Shown here: positions 35,531 to 45,270 of the stretch, one piece after another
Layout: every line of letters begins with the position of its first letter
Position numbering within the stretch: position 1 is the first letter of the stretch
NCBI RefSeq assembly: GCF_910592395.1
Contig: NC_088324.1
Location: 4,492,953 to 4,556,952 of the forward strand
Source: Lineus longissimus
Lineage: Eukaryota > Nemertea > Pilidiophora > Heteronemertea > Lineidae
Length of the DNA stretch: 64,000 bases
Reading direction: 5' to 3'
Position numbers and translations under genes: made by a program
Notes under the pieces: model-generated
What the model was told of the DNA's origin: nothing
Seen by the model: only the letters and a program-made list of their open reading frames with translations
Databases searched by the model: none

Positions 35531-36016
35531 TACCGTATTTATGCGCATTTTAGCACATGCGCTTATAAACAAAAATCGCTTGTATTAGGGTATATTTTCA
35601 GCCTTCACTTTGCCCGATTATAAACGCATGTGCTAATATTTTTCGGAGACGTCATCGTCACTGCATCGAAGGGAGGCTGCATGACTTCTAATAACATGCT
35701 GGAAGAATACGTGAACAAACTGTCACAGTCCCGTGCTGCATGCTTCCATGTTTTACCCCGCTAGTACTCTAGCATGTTAACTCTGAATACCGCGCACTGC
35801 CACATGAAAGACGAAGAGAAAGACACTTTTAAGCAGCAAAACACACAACTGCTGTTCATTCCAGGTGGAATGACCCCTCTCCTGCCACCAATCAACACGC
35901 ACATCAAGAACATTTTTGTTCAATTATTAGCGCACTGCGCTTAAACTGCGCTTATAATTGAATTTAACTGCACCCTCAATTAGCGCGTGCAGTGCGCTAA
36001 AATGCACCTAAATACA
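35531..36016 (+). mobile_element. pogo/Tigger-type remnant
   Basis: Ends CCGTATTTATGCGCATTTTA and, inverted, CTGTATTTAGGTGCATTTTA, with TA on each side (35529-35530, 36017-36018). The interior holds broken pieces of a pogo-type DDE transposase: KGGCMTSNNMLEEYVNKL, then LLFIPGGMTPLLPPINTHIK, which corresponds to the conserved PGG-QP segment of that family. Stops and lost parts show it is dead. It sits inside the Helitron-like element. Confidence 0.7.
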
Positions 36017-36813
36017 GTAAGCAGATTACTACCAGTATAAGCACTTAAATTCATTTCCTTCAACCTACCCAACATTAAAAATATGCCCACTCAGCGGGGG
36101 CATACATTGCGATTCACTCGAATCGCGTTATGTCTAGTCAGTGATTTGTTTTTAATGAAATTTTGATGGTAGGTACTCCCAGCCAGGATGCATCACATAT
36201 GATAGAGGTTTTCGATTTGATCTATTTTTCAAGGTCATAGAGGTCAAATGGCGTAAATTGGCCTTTGAGCGTAACTGTGGCACGTTTCATAACTGCTAGG
36301 GATATGGGCTTGAAACTTTGTACACAAGACTCCCTAGGTCAGGTAACCTCTGACACTGATGTTTGGTCTGATCTGTTTCTCGACTTGGACATCAGGGGCA
36401 AAAAGTGAAAACATAGGAAGTGTGATATCTCACTCATTAGTGATTCGTATTCAATAAAGTTGTTATGGTTGTTACTCCTAGCAAGGATACATTACATCTT
36501 ATACAGGTTTTTGATTTGACCTACTTTTCAAGGTCATAGAGGTAAAATGCCGTGAATTTGCTGTTTGGTGGCCTAACTATGGCATTTTTCTTAACTGCAA
36601 TGACAATTAAGTTCATATTTGTTGCACATTATCCCAAAGGTAAGGTTGGCCTAAGATAAGGACTTCCACATGGACAGATGAAGTGCCCTATGATTAGGAT
36701 ACAGATACTAGTAGTACCTCAGAGTCTTCTTCGGTCATGTCTCAAGAAACATTCATTGTCAATTAAGTCGTTACCTAAATACCGGTGAGCACAATGGCCC
36801 CTGGCCTTTTCAT

Positions 36814-37160
36814 TGATTTGACCTAATTTTCAAGGTCACAAGGTGAAATGGTATAAATTGTACGTTTGAGTGTAACTATATGGCTCGTTTCTTAACTGCT
36901 AAAGCTGAAAGTTGAAATTTGGTACACGCGACTCCCTACGTCATGTAACCTCTGACATGGAATTTCGGTCTGATGTGATTCTTGACTTGGCCACCAAGGG
37001 GCCAAAACTAAAAAAGGTAAAAAGTGCAATATCTAGCTTATTAGTGACATGCTTTCGATGATATTTTTATGGCAGGTACTCCATGCAAGGATACATCACA
37101 TAACCTTTTTTGTTTGGAGTGTAACTATGGCAGGTTTCCTAACTGCAAAAGCGTGCTTAT
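36814..37160 (+). mobile_element. Helentron core unit, orphan
   Basis: More than one core unit follows directly after the 3' end at 36813, with ACTTGGCCACCAAGGGGCCA and CAAGGTCACAAGGTG. It has no ends of its own; probably a truncated neighbour into which the previous element was inserted. Confidence 0.55.
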
Positions 37161-37461
37161 GCTGACTGAGCATCCCTTTTACACACAAGTGCTTCCAACC
37201 TTACGAGCTTATTACGAACCGTTGCTCGGAGAACAACTTGTTAGTTGAAAGTTTGAGTAAAATTCTATCATTCAAATTGTTGTTTGCTTATACCTTATTC
37301 TTCTGTTTTATATGAACCTTGATGATTATTGATAGGATGTCTATGGAGTTGAGAAAAACTGGGATCACCATGCAGGTACCATGCCATGGAGTGCTGCAGT
37401 ATACGTCGGAAACAGAATTTTGACGTCTGCTACGGTCTCTAGGGATCTTCTGGACTGAAGT

Positions 37462-37700
37462 CTCTGCCCGGTTCAGGCCTTGAAGTTCTATTTTGATAAG
37501 ACCAAGGAGCCTGCCATTTGCCTCGGCAGCAAGCGCCTCTTTGTGTCTTATCGAGAGGGGTTTACTAGGGAGATAGCTGCTGCTACGGTCACTAGGTGGT
37601 TACTGGCCACCATCTGGTTGGCCTATTCTATGACTCTCATTAGCTCACCTCTTAGCAGAGGTGAGCTTATCCCATACCGTGGCGTCCGTCGTCCGTCGTC

Positions 37701-37740
<40 letters not shown>

Positions 37741-39006
37741 CGTCGTCCGTTAGCAGGGCACGTTTCGTAACTGTTAGAGCTATTGAGTTGAAACTTGGTA
37801 CACATGTACCCTTATGTAATGACACCTTGGAGACCAAGTTTCGGTCCGATTCGTTTCATGGTTTGGCCACCAGGGGGCCAAACGTTAAAAGTGAAAATAT
37901 GCAATATCTCCCTTAATAGTAGTCAGGGAAATTTTGAAAAAAATATGGTAGGTACTTCTAGCAAAGGTGCATCATATATCCTCCGGGTTTTTGATTTGAC
38001 CTCCTTTTCAAGGTCACAGAGGTCAAATGGTGTAAATTGGCCGTTAGGATGTAACGATGGCACGTTTCTAAACTGCAATGACTATTGATACCAAATTTGG
38101 TACACATTTACCCCTTAGTCAGGTGATCTCGGGGACCGAAGTTTGGTCCAATATGATTCACCACTTGACCACCAGGGGGCAAAATCCAAAAACCTTAAAA
38201 ATGTGATTATTCCTTAACTTCTTGCCCGATTGCCACCAAATTGATATCATGGGTACATCTAACCACCATACAGTATATGTCACACAGGTTTTTAATTTGA
38301 CCTTCTTGTCAAGGTCACAGAGGTCAAATGGCGTAAATTGGCCGTCAGGCCGTAACTATGGCACGTTTCTTAACTGCAATGACTATTGATCACAAATTAA
38401 GTACACATGTACCCCTTGGTCAGGTGATCTCAGGTACCGAAGTTTGGTGCGATCTGATTTGCCGTTTGGCCTCCAGGGAGGGGGCCAAATCCTAAATTCT
38501 TCAAAATGCCATTAATATTCCTAGTAATGACTTGCCCGATTGGCACCAATTTTATATCATAGGTACATCTAATTCTAACAACCATTCAATGAGTCACCCG
38601 GGTCTTCTTTGATTTGACCTACTTTTCAAAGTCACAGAGGTCGAATGTACTGTAAATTGGCCATTTTGGGGAAATTGTAATTGCTTGGACCTACATCAAA
38701 CCTAACACTACATGACACAATACCATGCTCTTTATCAATCTTTCCACCACATGAGGTGAGCACAATGGCCCTGGCCATTTCATTTCTCCAGAGCTTCGCC
38801 GCCTGGGCGCCGTAACGGCCCACAAGATTAGTGCCATCTCTACTTCTTGGGCTGAGTATAAGGGAGTGGTGCTAAACGAGGTGTTAGATGTGGCTACGTG
38901 GAGTTCCCACTCCACTTTCTCCCAGTATTATAGGCGCGATTGTTTCACGTTAACAGACGGTATGCTGTCTCTCGGTCCAATTGTCACAGCTCAGCACGTG
39001 GTCTAG
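37462..39006 (+). pseudogene. tyrosine recombinase (DIRS/Crypton-like), split by an insertion
   Basis: First part (37462-37640) reads LCPVQALKFYFDKTK, then KRLFVSYREGF and VTRWLLATIWLAY. Second part (38784-39006) reads ELRRLGAVTAHKISAISTSW, VATWSSHSTFSQYYRRD and LSLGPIVTAQHVV, then TAG. This is the C-terminal catalytic half of tyrosine recombinases of eukaryotic elements. The AHxxR motif has lost its arginine (AHKIS), while the SHSTF and tyrosine region remains. A TGA lies in frame just before the first part (about 37456). A Helentron-like copy (37641-38783) splits the frame exactly. Only the C-terminal part is seen, so the DIRS, Ngaro or Crypton origin is open. Confidence 0.7.
37641..38783 (+). 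mobile_element. Helentron-like element inside the recombinase gene
   Basis: Starts TAGCTCACCTCTTAGCAGAG, has a GTC/CGT microsatellite at about 37682-37750, three core units of about 300 bp, and ends GGTGAGCACAATGGCCCTGG then CCATTTCAT (38783). Taking it out joins CTCAT to TTCTCC and restores the recombinase frame with no duplicated bases. Confidence 0.88.
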
Positions 39007-39518
39007 GTGTTTCCTGCCTAGTCCACTCATCGAATTTCTCTCTCTCTCCGGGTGTCTTCCGCCCCCCTGAGTTTCCAAAAAGGGGGGGACATAGACATTT
39101 GTCCGGGCTGTCATGCCTGCGCATTCGCCCCATCCGGATGTCTTGGGGTTAAGCCGCCTAGGACTCTTGCCAGTCTTGGGAGTTATTCCGTGGGTCCCAT
39201 TTTTGGGTTCCCCCTATTTTGAATCGCAGCATTTCTTGTAATTCCACAGTGTGCCTCTTGACCAAATGTGCTGAACATTTACCATGTGTGTTTTTTTTCC
39301 CCTACTCTAGGAGGGGTGGATTCCCCAGTTAGGCTCTCCTTTGTTTTTCTCAAAGGGTCTTTTGGCCATTAGCCCGGGTTGCCCCCATGCTTATTTTTCT
39401 GGGTTCCCTTGGTCTCACCCGATGGGTTCTGCTATGCGGTTCTGGAGACAGTTCACTTCGCAACATGGTAAGTCACCGTTTACCCTCCTTCCTAGGTTGT
39501 TGGTATTCGATGCAAAAG
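39007..39518. other. no gene recognised
   Basis: Pyrimidine-rich sequence after the recombinase stop, possibly the 3' non-coding end of that element. Nothing else seen. Confidence 0.4.
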
Positions 39519-40545
39519 CAGGGGTTGACAAATCCGCTCGCCAATTCGCCAAAGGCGAGTAGAAATACGGTCTTGGCACTTAAAATGAAAAAAGTATGCG
39601 TTTTCTGGCGATACAAATATGTTTTAAAATACCAGTTTACTCGCCGCGCCGCCATAGCATGCATGTGTTCCGCGCATTTTACTGATTGTACATGATATAG
39701 TGAAATACATTGTTTGGATCCAAGTTATCCTAGTCCCCAGCGCTTTTGAAGTACGGTGAATGAGTGGTCTACTGCATTGCGTATCAGCAGCGGGAACAAG
39801 GTTCTTTGACAGTGGGAGGCAAATAGAATGTCCGCAGGTGTGGCGCAATTCATCATCGGTGGTTGTTCTAATTTACTCCCACTGAAACGATTGTCAAAAT
39901 GCGCAGTTACTCAGTGCGCATCTGTCGTCTGCTCCAAAATGTCGAGGCAACTGGACCATTTTGGAAACCGCACTCCCGCATTACCACCTGCCACAGCACG
40001 CAAGCGATCGGCAGAAACACCCCAGGCCCTTCCAAAAGATGCCAAGAAGGCATACGAGGAGACAAGACAGCGTTTAGTAAAGGATGATTGGAAAACGCAC
40101 AATATTCACAAGTCAGATTAGCGTAAAACAGCCTACAAAACGCACATGGTTTTGACTGGTCTTGGTGACATCTGCTTTTATATTGATTTCTCTTGGTCTA
40201 GCTCTGTTTGTGAATAAAAGATGATGTCACAATATGTAATAGGAAGATTTTGGCGCCAGTTTCTGACGCACATGTTCCCGTCAAAGCGGAGTAGAGTTGC
40301 TAAACTTTGTTTTCCAGTGGCAATATCTTGCAAGCTTTTATTCAAGACTAAAATAAACTTATTGGTGTACTGTTACTTGATGTTAGTTTCAAATGAATAA
40401 ATTGAAGAAAAACAGCATTCTCTCTCAAAATCGATTATTTTTCTTGGGCAACCACCAAGAGGGTCTGGGCAACCAAAAATATGAAAATTTAAAAGGCTGG
40501 TTGCCCGACAGGGCAACCAGCCTCCAAAAAATTTGTCAACCCCTG
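39519..40545 (+). mobile_element. hAT-like non-autonomous element
   Basis: Ends CAGGGGTTGACAAAT and its complement. CAGGGGTTG-type ends are usual for hAT elements, but I cannot find the 8-bp target duplication (TGCAAAAG versus GACCTTCA). Inside, a frame from 39939 reads MSRQLDHFGNRTPALPP and KKAYEETRQRLVKDDWKTH, vaguely like N-termini of hAT-related proteins. The 3' part has a perfect 12-bp-stem hairpin (40495-40522). Confidence 0.5.
40495..40522. repeat. perfect hairpin, 12-bp stem
   Basis: GGCTGGTTGCCC, loop GACA, GGGCAACCAGCC. Near the right end of the hAT-like element. Confidence 0.95.
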
Positions 40546-40697
40546 GACCTTCACTTTGAAATGAAATAAAGGAAATTGGCCCCTGAATTTTCTTGAAGAT
40601 CGGAGCCATGGCGACTAAAATATGATAACTTGGTTGGCTCCTAAAATTTTTCAGTTTGGGAGCCAAGGGCTCCTATCATTTGTTGGATTTGTCTAAC

Positions 40698-41050
40698 ACT
40701 GAAAAGTCTGACCTGGGTAGAGTATGAACGACATAAAATATCCATTTCCTGTTGAAATGTCATTTTATTAGTTCATACCTACCCAGGTCAGACTACCCGC
40801 CCTGCCTGTCCCCACAGCAACGGGACTTACTCGATGCGCTCGAGTAATAAGTACTAGTGATGGCGGCTCACACGAGGCAGAGGCTGTATTGGGGCGCCGC
40901 CTAGGTGTAGCTACGTTAACTAGCTAATCTTTTTGCTATTATGAATTGAATAATTTTTCCTCCGGTGTGTCTGATAAGAATACACATGCAAAAGTCTGAC
41001 CTGGGTAGGTATGAACTAATAAAATGACATTTCCACAGGAAATGGAAATT
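40698..41050. mobile_element. MITE-like unit with repeated AGTCTGACCTGGGTAG ends
   Basis: AGTCTGACCTGGGTAG occurs at 40698 and 40988, and its complement ends at 40795. The stretch 40740-40795 is the inverse of 40988-41048 over about 58 bp. It is also a local palindrome with 40698-40735. This suggests two nested or overlapping small inverted-repeat elements. Confidence 0.55.
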
Positions 41051-41924
41051 GTCTCTGGTGATGGTTTTGTCCTTGCTGGACCTGTCCTGGTAACCTTTCG
41101 GAGTTTCTTTTTTGCATGAGACTGGACAACCTACCCGCTGGACCTCTCATTCTCAACACTCAAAACTATCCCCAACCCCCAGTACATTATAGTAATTTTA
41201 GGTGAGATTTACCCTTGAAAACTCTTGAAAAACATACCCATATATTCCTGAAATATACTTTTTAAAAATATCTTGGTATGTGTATGAACCCTGTTACATG
41301 GAAATTGGGTGATATCTGTTCAACAGTTTAAGAGTAACAGGACTTTGTTGAATTTTTAAGATGGCGACCATATTTGTCAGATTTAATTGAAAAATCAAGG
41401 ATATTGTTAAGAGTACATAGATACAGCCAGGTCCAGAAGTATGTATCGGTTTTGGCAGCTTACGGACCCATAAGGAACCGGCCAGAAACCGATAATCGCC
41501 TCGTGTATTACGTGGTTCGTACCTCAAATCTATAGCCTTGATGACCTAGGTTTTGCAGCAAATAAACCGAAATAAATTACGTTCAAACCTAGGTCATTAC
41601 TGACCGATGATCATTGATCGATCACCCGACGCGATGATATGAACCGAGGATGATATGAACCGACGTGAACCGGGAAAAAGATGACGGGCTGCGTCCTCAC
41701 AAATTACGTGATGCCGGGCGGGCGGGCCAGGCAAACATTTATTTCATTCAGAACACAGGAATATTTTGGCCTACATTGTACTTTTGTGATTAGCAACAGT
41801 TAACAACCCGGATAATAATAATCCAAAGCTCCCAACAAAATTAAAATCCAACTTACAATTCCAGTGCTGGTGAACTTGCAAACTTATCCCGCCAACGACC
41901 CACCAATTGCAGCCGAAGGTCTAA
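41051..41924. other. no gene recognised; possible LTR remnant on minus strand
   Basis: A short palindrome with ATGACCTAGGTTTTG and its near complement lies at 41539-41596. On the minus strand GTTGGCGGGATAAG at 41883-41896 resembles a Gypsy-type LTR start, with an AATAAA downstream near 41737. It lies next to the Gypsy fragment. Confidence 0.35.
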
Positions 41925-42440
41925 AGGGGGGGGGGGGTGGTAAGATATTTCCTACTTTGTTGGTCAACATTAAGCTGCGCATAAGCATGCGAAAGGTCCA
42001 GCTTTGAAAATACCTTTGAGCCTGACAACTGTTGGTACAAATCTTGGGTGGTAGGAAGGGTGGTTTGCTCGTCTTCCACTGCACCATTGACACTGACCTT
42101 GTAATCCCCACAGATTCGGACGGACCCGTCCGCTTTTGGGACTACAACAATTGGGCTTGCCCAATCAGATCTATCGATCTTCTTCATTACGCCATTTTTT
42201 TCCAGTTTATCCAGCTCCAACTCAACCCTATCGCGAATGGCGTATGGACAGTTTCGCGGCTTATGGAAGACAGGTGCAGCATCGGGTTTTACCCTAATGT
42301 GAGCTTCATGACCCTTCATACCATCATAACTGTCCTCAAACAGTCTACTATGTTTACGAAGCAAAAGGTCTAGCCTTGCCTTGGCATTCCCCGTTCGTTC
42401 GTTCGGCCCAATGAAACAGAGATCCCAAGTCATCCTAAAG
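41925..42440 (-). pseudogene. Gypsy-type reverse transcriptase fragment
   Basis: The minus frame reads FHKPRNCPYAIRDRVE, then GVMKKIDRSDWASPIVVVPK, DGSVRICGDYK and VFSKLDLSHAYAQLNV. This is the order of the N-terminal RT part of Gypsy LTR elements, including the LDLSHAY motif A. It stops at a run of G (plus strand about 41927-41938), where the frame turns into proline codons and ends. The YxDD part, RNase H and integrase are missing. On its upstream side the frame fuses directly to LINE RT sequence. Confidence 0.8.
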
Positions 42441-43345
42441 TTGAAAGCAGTCGCTTTTGGACATGATAGCTCTGTATAATTTTGAATCGTCCTCAAAAAG
42501 ATCGACATATGATTTATCATTGACAATATCAGGTATGTCATTAACATATAAAAGGAACAAAAGGGGTCCTAAAATGGACCCCTGAGGCACCCCAGAGGTT
42601 ACATCTAACAAAGGTGATACAGAACCATTGAGTACAACACGTTGTTTTCGGCCTTTTAAATAAGATGATAACCAACGATAAAGTCTTCCATGAAAACCAT
42701 ACATCTGGAGTTTATGTAATAACAGTCTATGAGGCACAGAATCGAATGCCTTTGAAAAGTCTAGATAAATGCAATTGACCTGGCCACCATCATCAAGTAT
42801 TTTACCGATGAATTGTTGCGCGCTGGTTAGCTGTATGGCAGTCAAGCGATTCTTACGAAATCTGTGCTGTGACTGATGAATCAAGGGGTGTAATATTGCG
42901 TAGATATTTTTATATACACATCTTTCCATTACTTTTGATACAATTGGTAAGAAAGAGAGATATTGGTCTATAATTCATTATATGTTGCTTGTCACCTTTT
43001 TTGTGAACAGGAACTACAGTAGAACCTCTCTATCAAGGACACCCTTGGGACTGACCAATGCTGTCCTTAAAAGAGGGGTGTCCTGATTAGAGGTCAAATT
43101 GAATGGAAACAACCAATTTGGGACCAAACCTGTCTGCTAAGGGAGGTTCCACTGTACATTACTTAACTTCCGGTCAGAAGGCAATAGACCACTCTGCATT
43201 GACACATTAAACATGAAACTACAAGAGCCTGCTGGGGAACAGGCCTGTAGAACCCTAGGAGACAAATTGTCTGAACCACTTGCTTTGATTGTATCAGGTT
43301 TCATCAGTACATCGTTCACTTCTAATGGAGAAAAAAATAAATTAA
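42435..43345 (-). pseudogene. LINE (CR1/Jockey-like) reverse transcriptase fragment
   Basis: Minus strand, in order: VNDVLMKPDTIKASGSDNLS and SGLLPSDRKLSNV (43319-43155), then VPVHKKGDK and NYRPIS (to about 42950), then LDFSKAFDSVPH (motif A), SGVPQGSILGPLLF (motif B) and LFEDDSKLY, where YADD has become FEDD. A MITE splits the first and second parts, and one frame change lies near 42957. The frame runs into the Gypsy fragment at about 42440. Endonuclease and C-terminal parts are not seen here. Confidence 0.85.
43017..43154. mobile_element. pogo-like MITE, CAGTGGAACCTC family, copy 3
   Basis: 138 bp, CAGTAGAACCTCTCTATC to GGGAGGTTCCACTG, with TA on both sides (43015-43016, 43155-43156). Removing it with one TA restores the LINE frame as KLSNVVPVHKKGDK, so the target duplication is certain. 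Confidence 0.9.
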
Positions 43346-44172
43346 ATAATTTTCTGAGGGCGTTTTTTCAAGGGAGGCTTTTGGTTACAATATCCGAGTA
43401 TTGTTTCGATTCAGTTGTTGTTGTAGGTCTGTGGGGAAAGCGTTTTCCAATAGAGGCCCTCACAGTAGGCGGAGGAAGCCACTGTCGGCCACAAAAAAAC
43501 AAGCAGCAAACAAAAGACCACATGGTCGCACACCACATGATCTTTTGTTCGTTGTGCCTATATTAAGTTTTTTTTGGGCCCGCAATGACTTCCTCTGCCT
43601 GGTGTAAAAGGGTCCATGCAACTACATTGGCACTTAATTGCAACTGTGCCTTTGTGCGCTAAAATTCCTAGTAATAGGAATGGTAATTGGAGGCTGGATA
43701 GAATCAAGCATGAAGAAAACATTGCCCAAGAATTGCTGAACTTTGTTCTGATGTTGTGTTTATCAGTTTCAGAACCACAGCACTTTGATGCTTGCTGAGA
43801 AAAAATTCTGATGTCTTCATTCGATATGAGCCTATTGAACCGTGTCAAGCTTTTTGTGTTTATCAATTTCAGAACTACAGCACTTTGATGCTTGCTAAGA
43901 AAAAATTCTGATGTCTTCATTTGATATGAGCCTATCGAACCGTGTCAAGCTGTGAACCGAGGCAAACAAATCTGGCGTCCACGTCGTGAAAGAGATCTGT
44001 GAATGGAACCTTTGTGTTACATACCAAGACCAAGAACTTCCTGAAGAATTCTTTTAAGGACCACATGGACACTCATTCAGAACACTTGGCGACCCACTGG
44101 AATTTTATGGAAACTCGATTCATTGGAACTCATCAGGGCAGGAATCTCATTGGTGTTCGGTTTGTCTTTTTC
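43346..44172. repeat. gene-free stretch with a 102-bp direct duplication
   Basis: TGTGTTTATCA(G/A)TTTCAGAAC through ACCGTGTCAAGCT occurs twice in a row (about 43755-43856 and 43857-43952) with few changes. Otherwise nothing recognised. Confidence 0.7.
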
Positions 44173-44505
44173 TTATTCGATTATTCTCCACAGGCCCTTT
44201 TGTTGAGGAAAGCCACAGCATTCATGAAAATCGTTCACATCTTCTGCTTTGGTTAGATATCCACTACTTGGGCAAAAATCTGACCAAGCCATAATTTTGC
44301 CACAATCAGCCTGCAGAAATGAAATCGCAGAATATGAATTTAACCGCAACAATCTTTCCAGCGGAGAATACTTTTGGGCCCAAGTAGACTTGTTCAGGTT
44401 ACATCCCTCAAATAATGACTCGATGTGGTCATCAATAGAAGGCAATTGATCTAGTTGGTAGCTTGTGGTCAAACATGCGCTCAAAACATAAAATCCTTGC
44501 CTCAT
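44173..44505 (-). CDS. hypothetical 110-codon open frame
   Basis: Reads IDDHIESLFEGCNLNKSTWA, LLRLNSYSAISFLQ and CGFPQQKGLWRI. Amino-acid make-up looks like real protein rather than translated repeat, but I recognise no family. It may be an exon or a piece of an old element; a MITE lies just upstream (from 44528). No start context or splice proof. Confidence 0.25.
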   Translation of the reverse strand: MRQGFYVLSACLTTSYQLDQLPSIDDHIESLFEGCNLNKSTWAQKYSPLERLLRLNSYSAISFLQADCGKIMAWSDFCPSSGYLTKAEDVNDFHECCGFPQQKGLWRIIE

Positions 44506-44527
44506 TTGAAAAAAATGATGCTATCTG

Positions 44528-45151
44528 ACAATAGGGTCGGGCCATTTAGACGACATGAAAAAAACCACATGCGATCCGATTGAATCCGATTGCGGTTTAA
44601 ATTTTTCTCGTCTAAATGCAAAATGATCCGGATTGAAATAAAACTATCGATCGCAGTAGTTTTAATCTGGATACATCAGGATCAATAGCGTCGTCTAAAC
44701 CCAAATGGATACCCAATCCGGATTCATTCTACCTGGGCGCGTGCGCACTAACGTGTGTGTGGGTACTTGAAACGATTTGCGTTGCACGAGAATTGTGTTT
44801 TTGGCGCGGAGAGTGAGATTATGAGTTGAAGTGTTTTTTTCACGGACTAATTTGCGATTTTTTCAATAAAGCTATGGCTAAGATGGATCGGTTTACGGAT
44901 AGCGATGTGTTCGATCCCGCAAAATTTCCCGCGAAGAAATGCGGTGCAAGTTCCAAACCAATTTTTGTACACCTCCACAACCAACAGGTATTGGAGAGTT
45001 CCAAAGCTATAGAAATGCGTCCAGATTAGCCAGGATTGCGCTGATCGTCTAAATGCGCGCAATTTTCGAGACCTGAATGTGGTTTCATCGGATCGCATCT
45101 GGATCCGATTCGAATGTGGTTTTTTCGCCTGCTGTCTAAATGGCCCTAATA
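44528..45151. mobile_element. 624-bp MITE with 10-bp target duplication
   Basis: Flanked by ATGCTATCTG at 44518-44527 and 45152-45161. Inverted ends share AGGG, GGCCATTTAGAC and AAAAAACCACAT with GCGATCCGAT. A 68-codon frame inside (44826-45029) reads MDRFTDSDVFDPAKF and is unplaced. A 9-10 bp duplication suits Mutator-like elements. Confidence 0.75.
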
Positions 45152-45270
45152 ATGCTATCTGTTTGGGCCTGATCTGTTACATATTTATAACCTGTGGTAT
45201 CTGGTATCTACATGTAGTTCCAAAATAGGGCCGTCTACGAATACTAAAACAGGGGGGCAAGCGACTGTAG

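Larger units (their letters stand above)
34096..36137 (+). mobile_element. Helitron-like element with tandem units and endonuclease remnant
   Basis: The 5' end has a large hairpin (34092-34131: ATTATGCCCCC stem, inner CTCAAC/GTTGAG). Then come about three and a half units of about 170 bp with GATAAACCTGAAACTTCTGT and TGGCCGCCAGGCGGCCATCT (34170-34760). An endonuclease-like remnant follows at 34769-35005. A GGGGGCATA hairpin recurs at 36082-36106. The 3' end has an 18-bp hairpin (GCGATTC, loop ACTC, GAATCGC; 36109-36126), then CTAG at 36134-36137 followed by T, the usual Helitron 3' end. The exact 5' border is unsure and lacks the usual TC. A pogo remnant is nested near the 3' end. Confidence 0.65.
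33222..36813 (+). mobile_element. Helentron-like element broken by nested insertions
   Basis: Core units appear as pieces at 33222-33292, 33949-34095 and 36138-36813, with the family 3' end GGTGAGCACAATGGCCCCTGG then CCTTTTCAT at 36813. The pieces join in register when the piggyBac-type (33293-33948) and Helitron-like (about 34096-36137) insertions are taken out. No clear 5' end: TGGCTCACC and the CGT microsatellite are absent, so it is 5' truncated. Confidence 0.7.
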
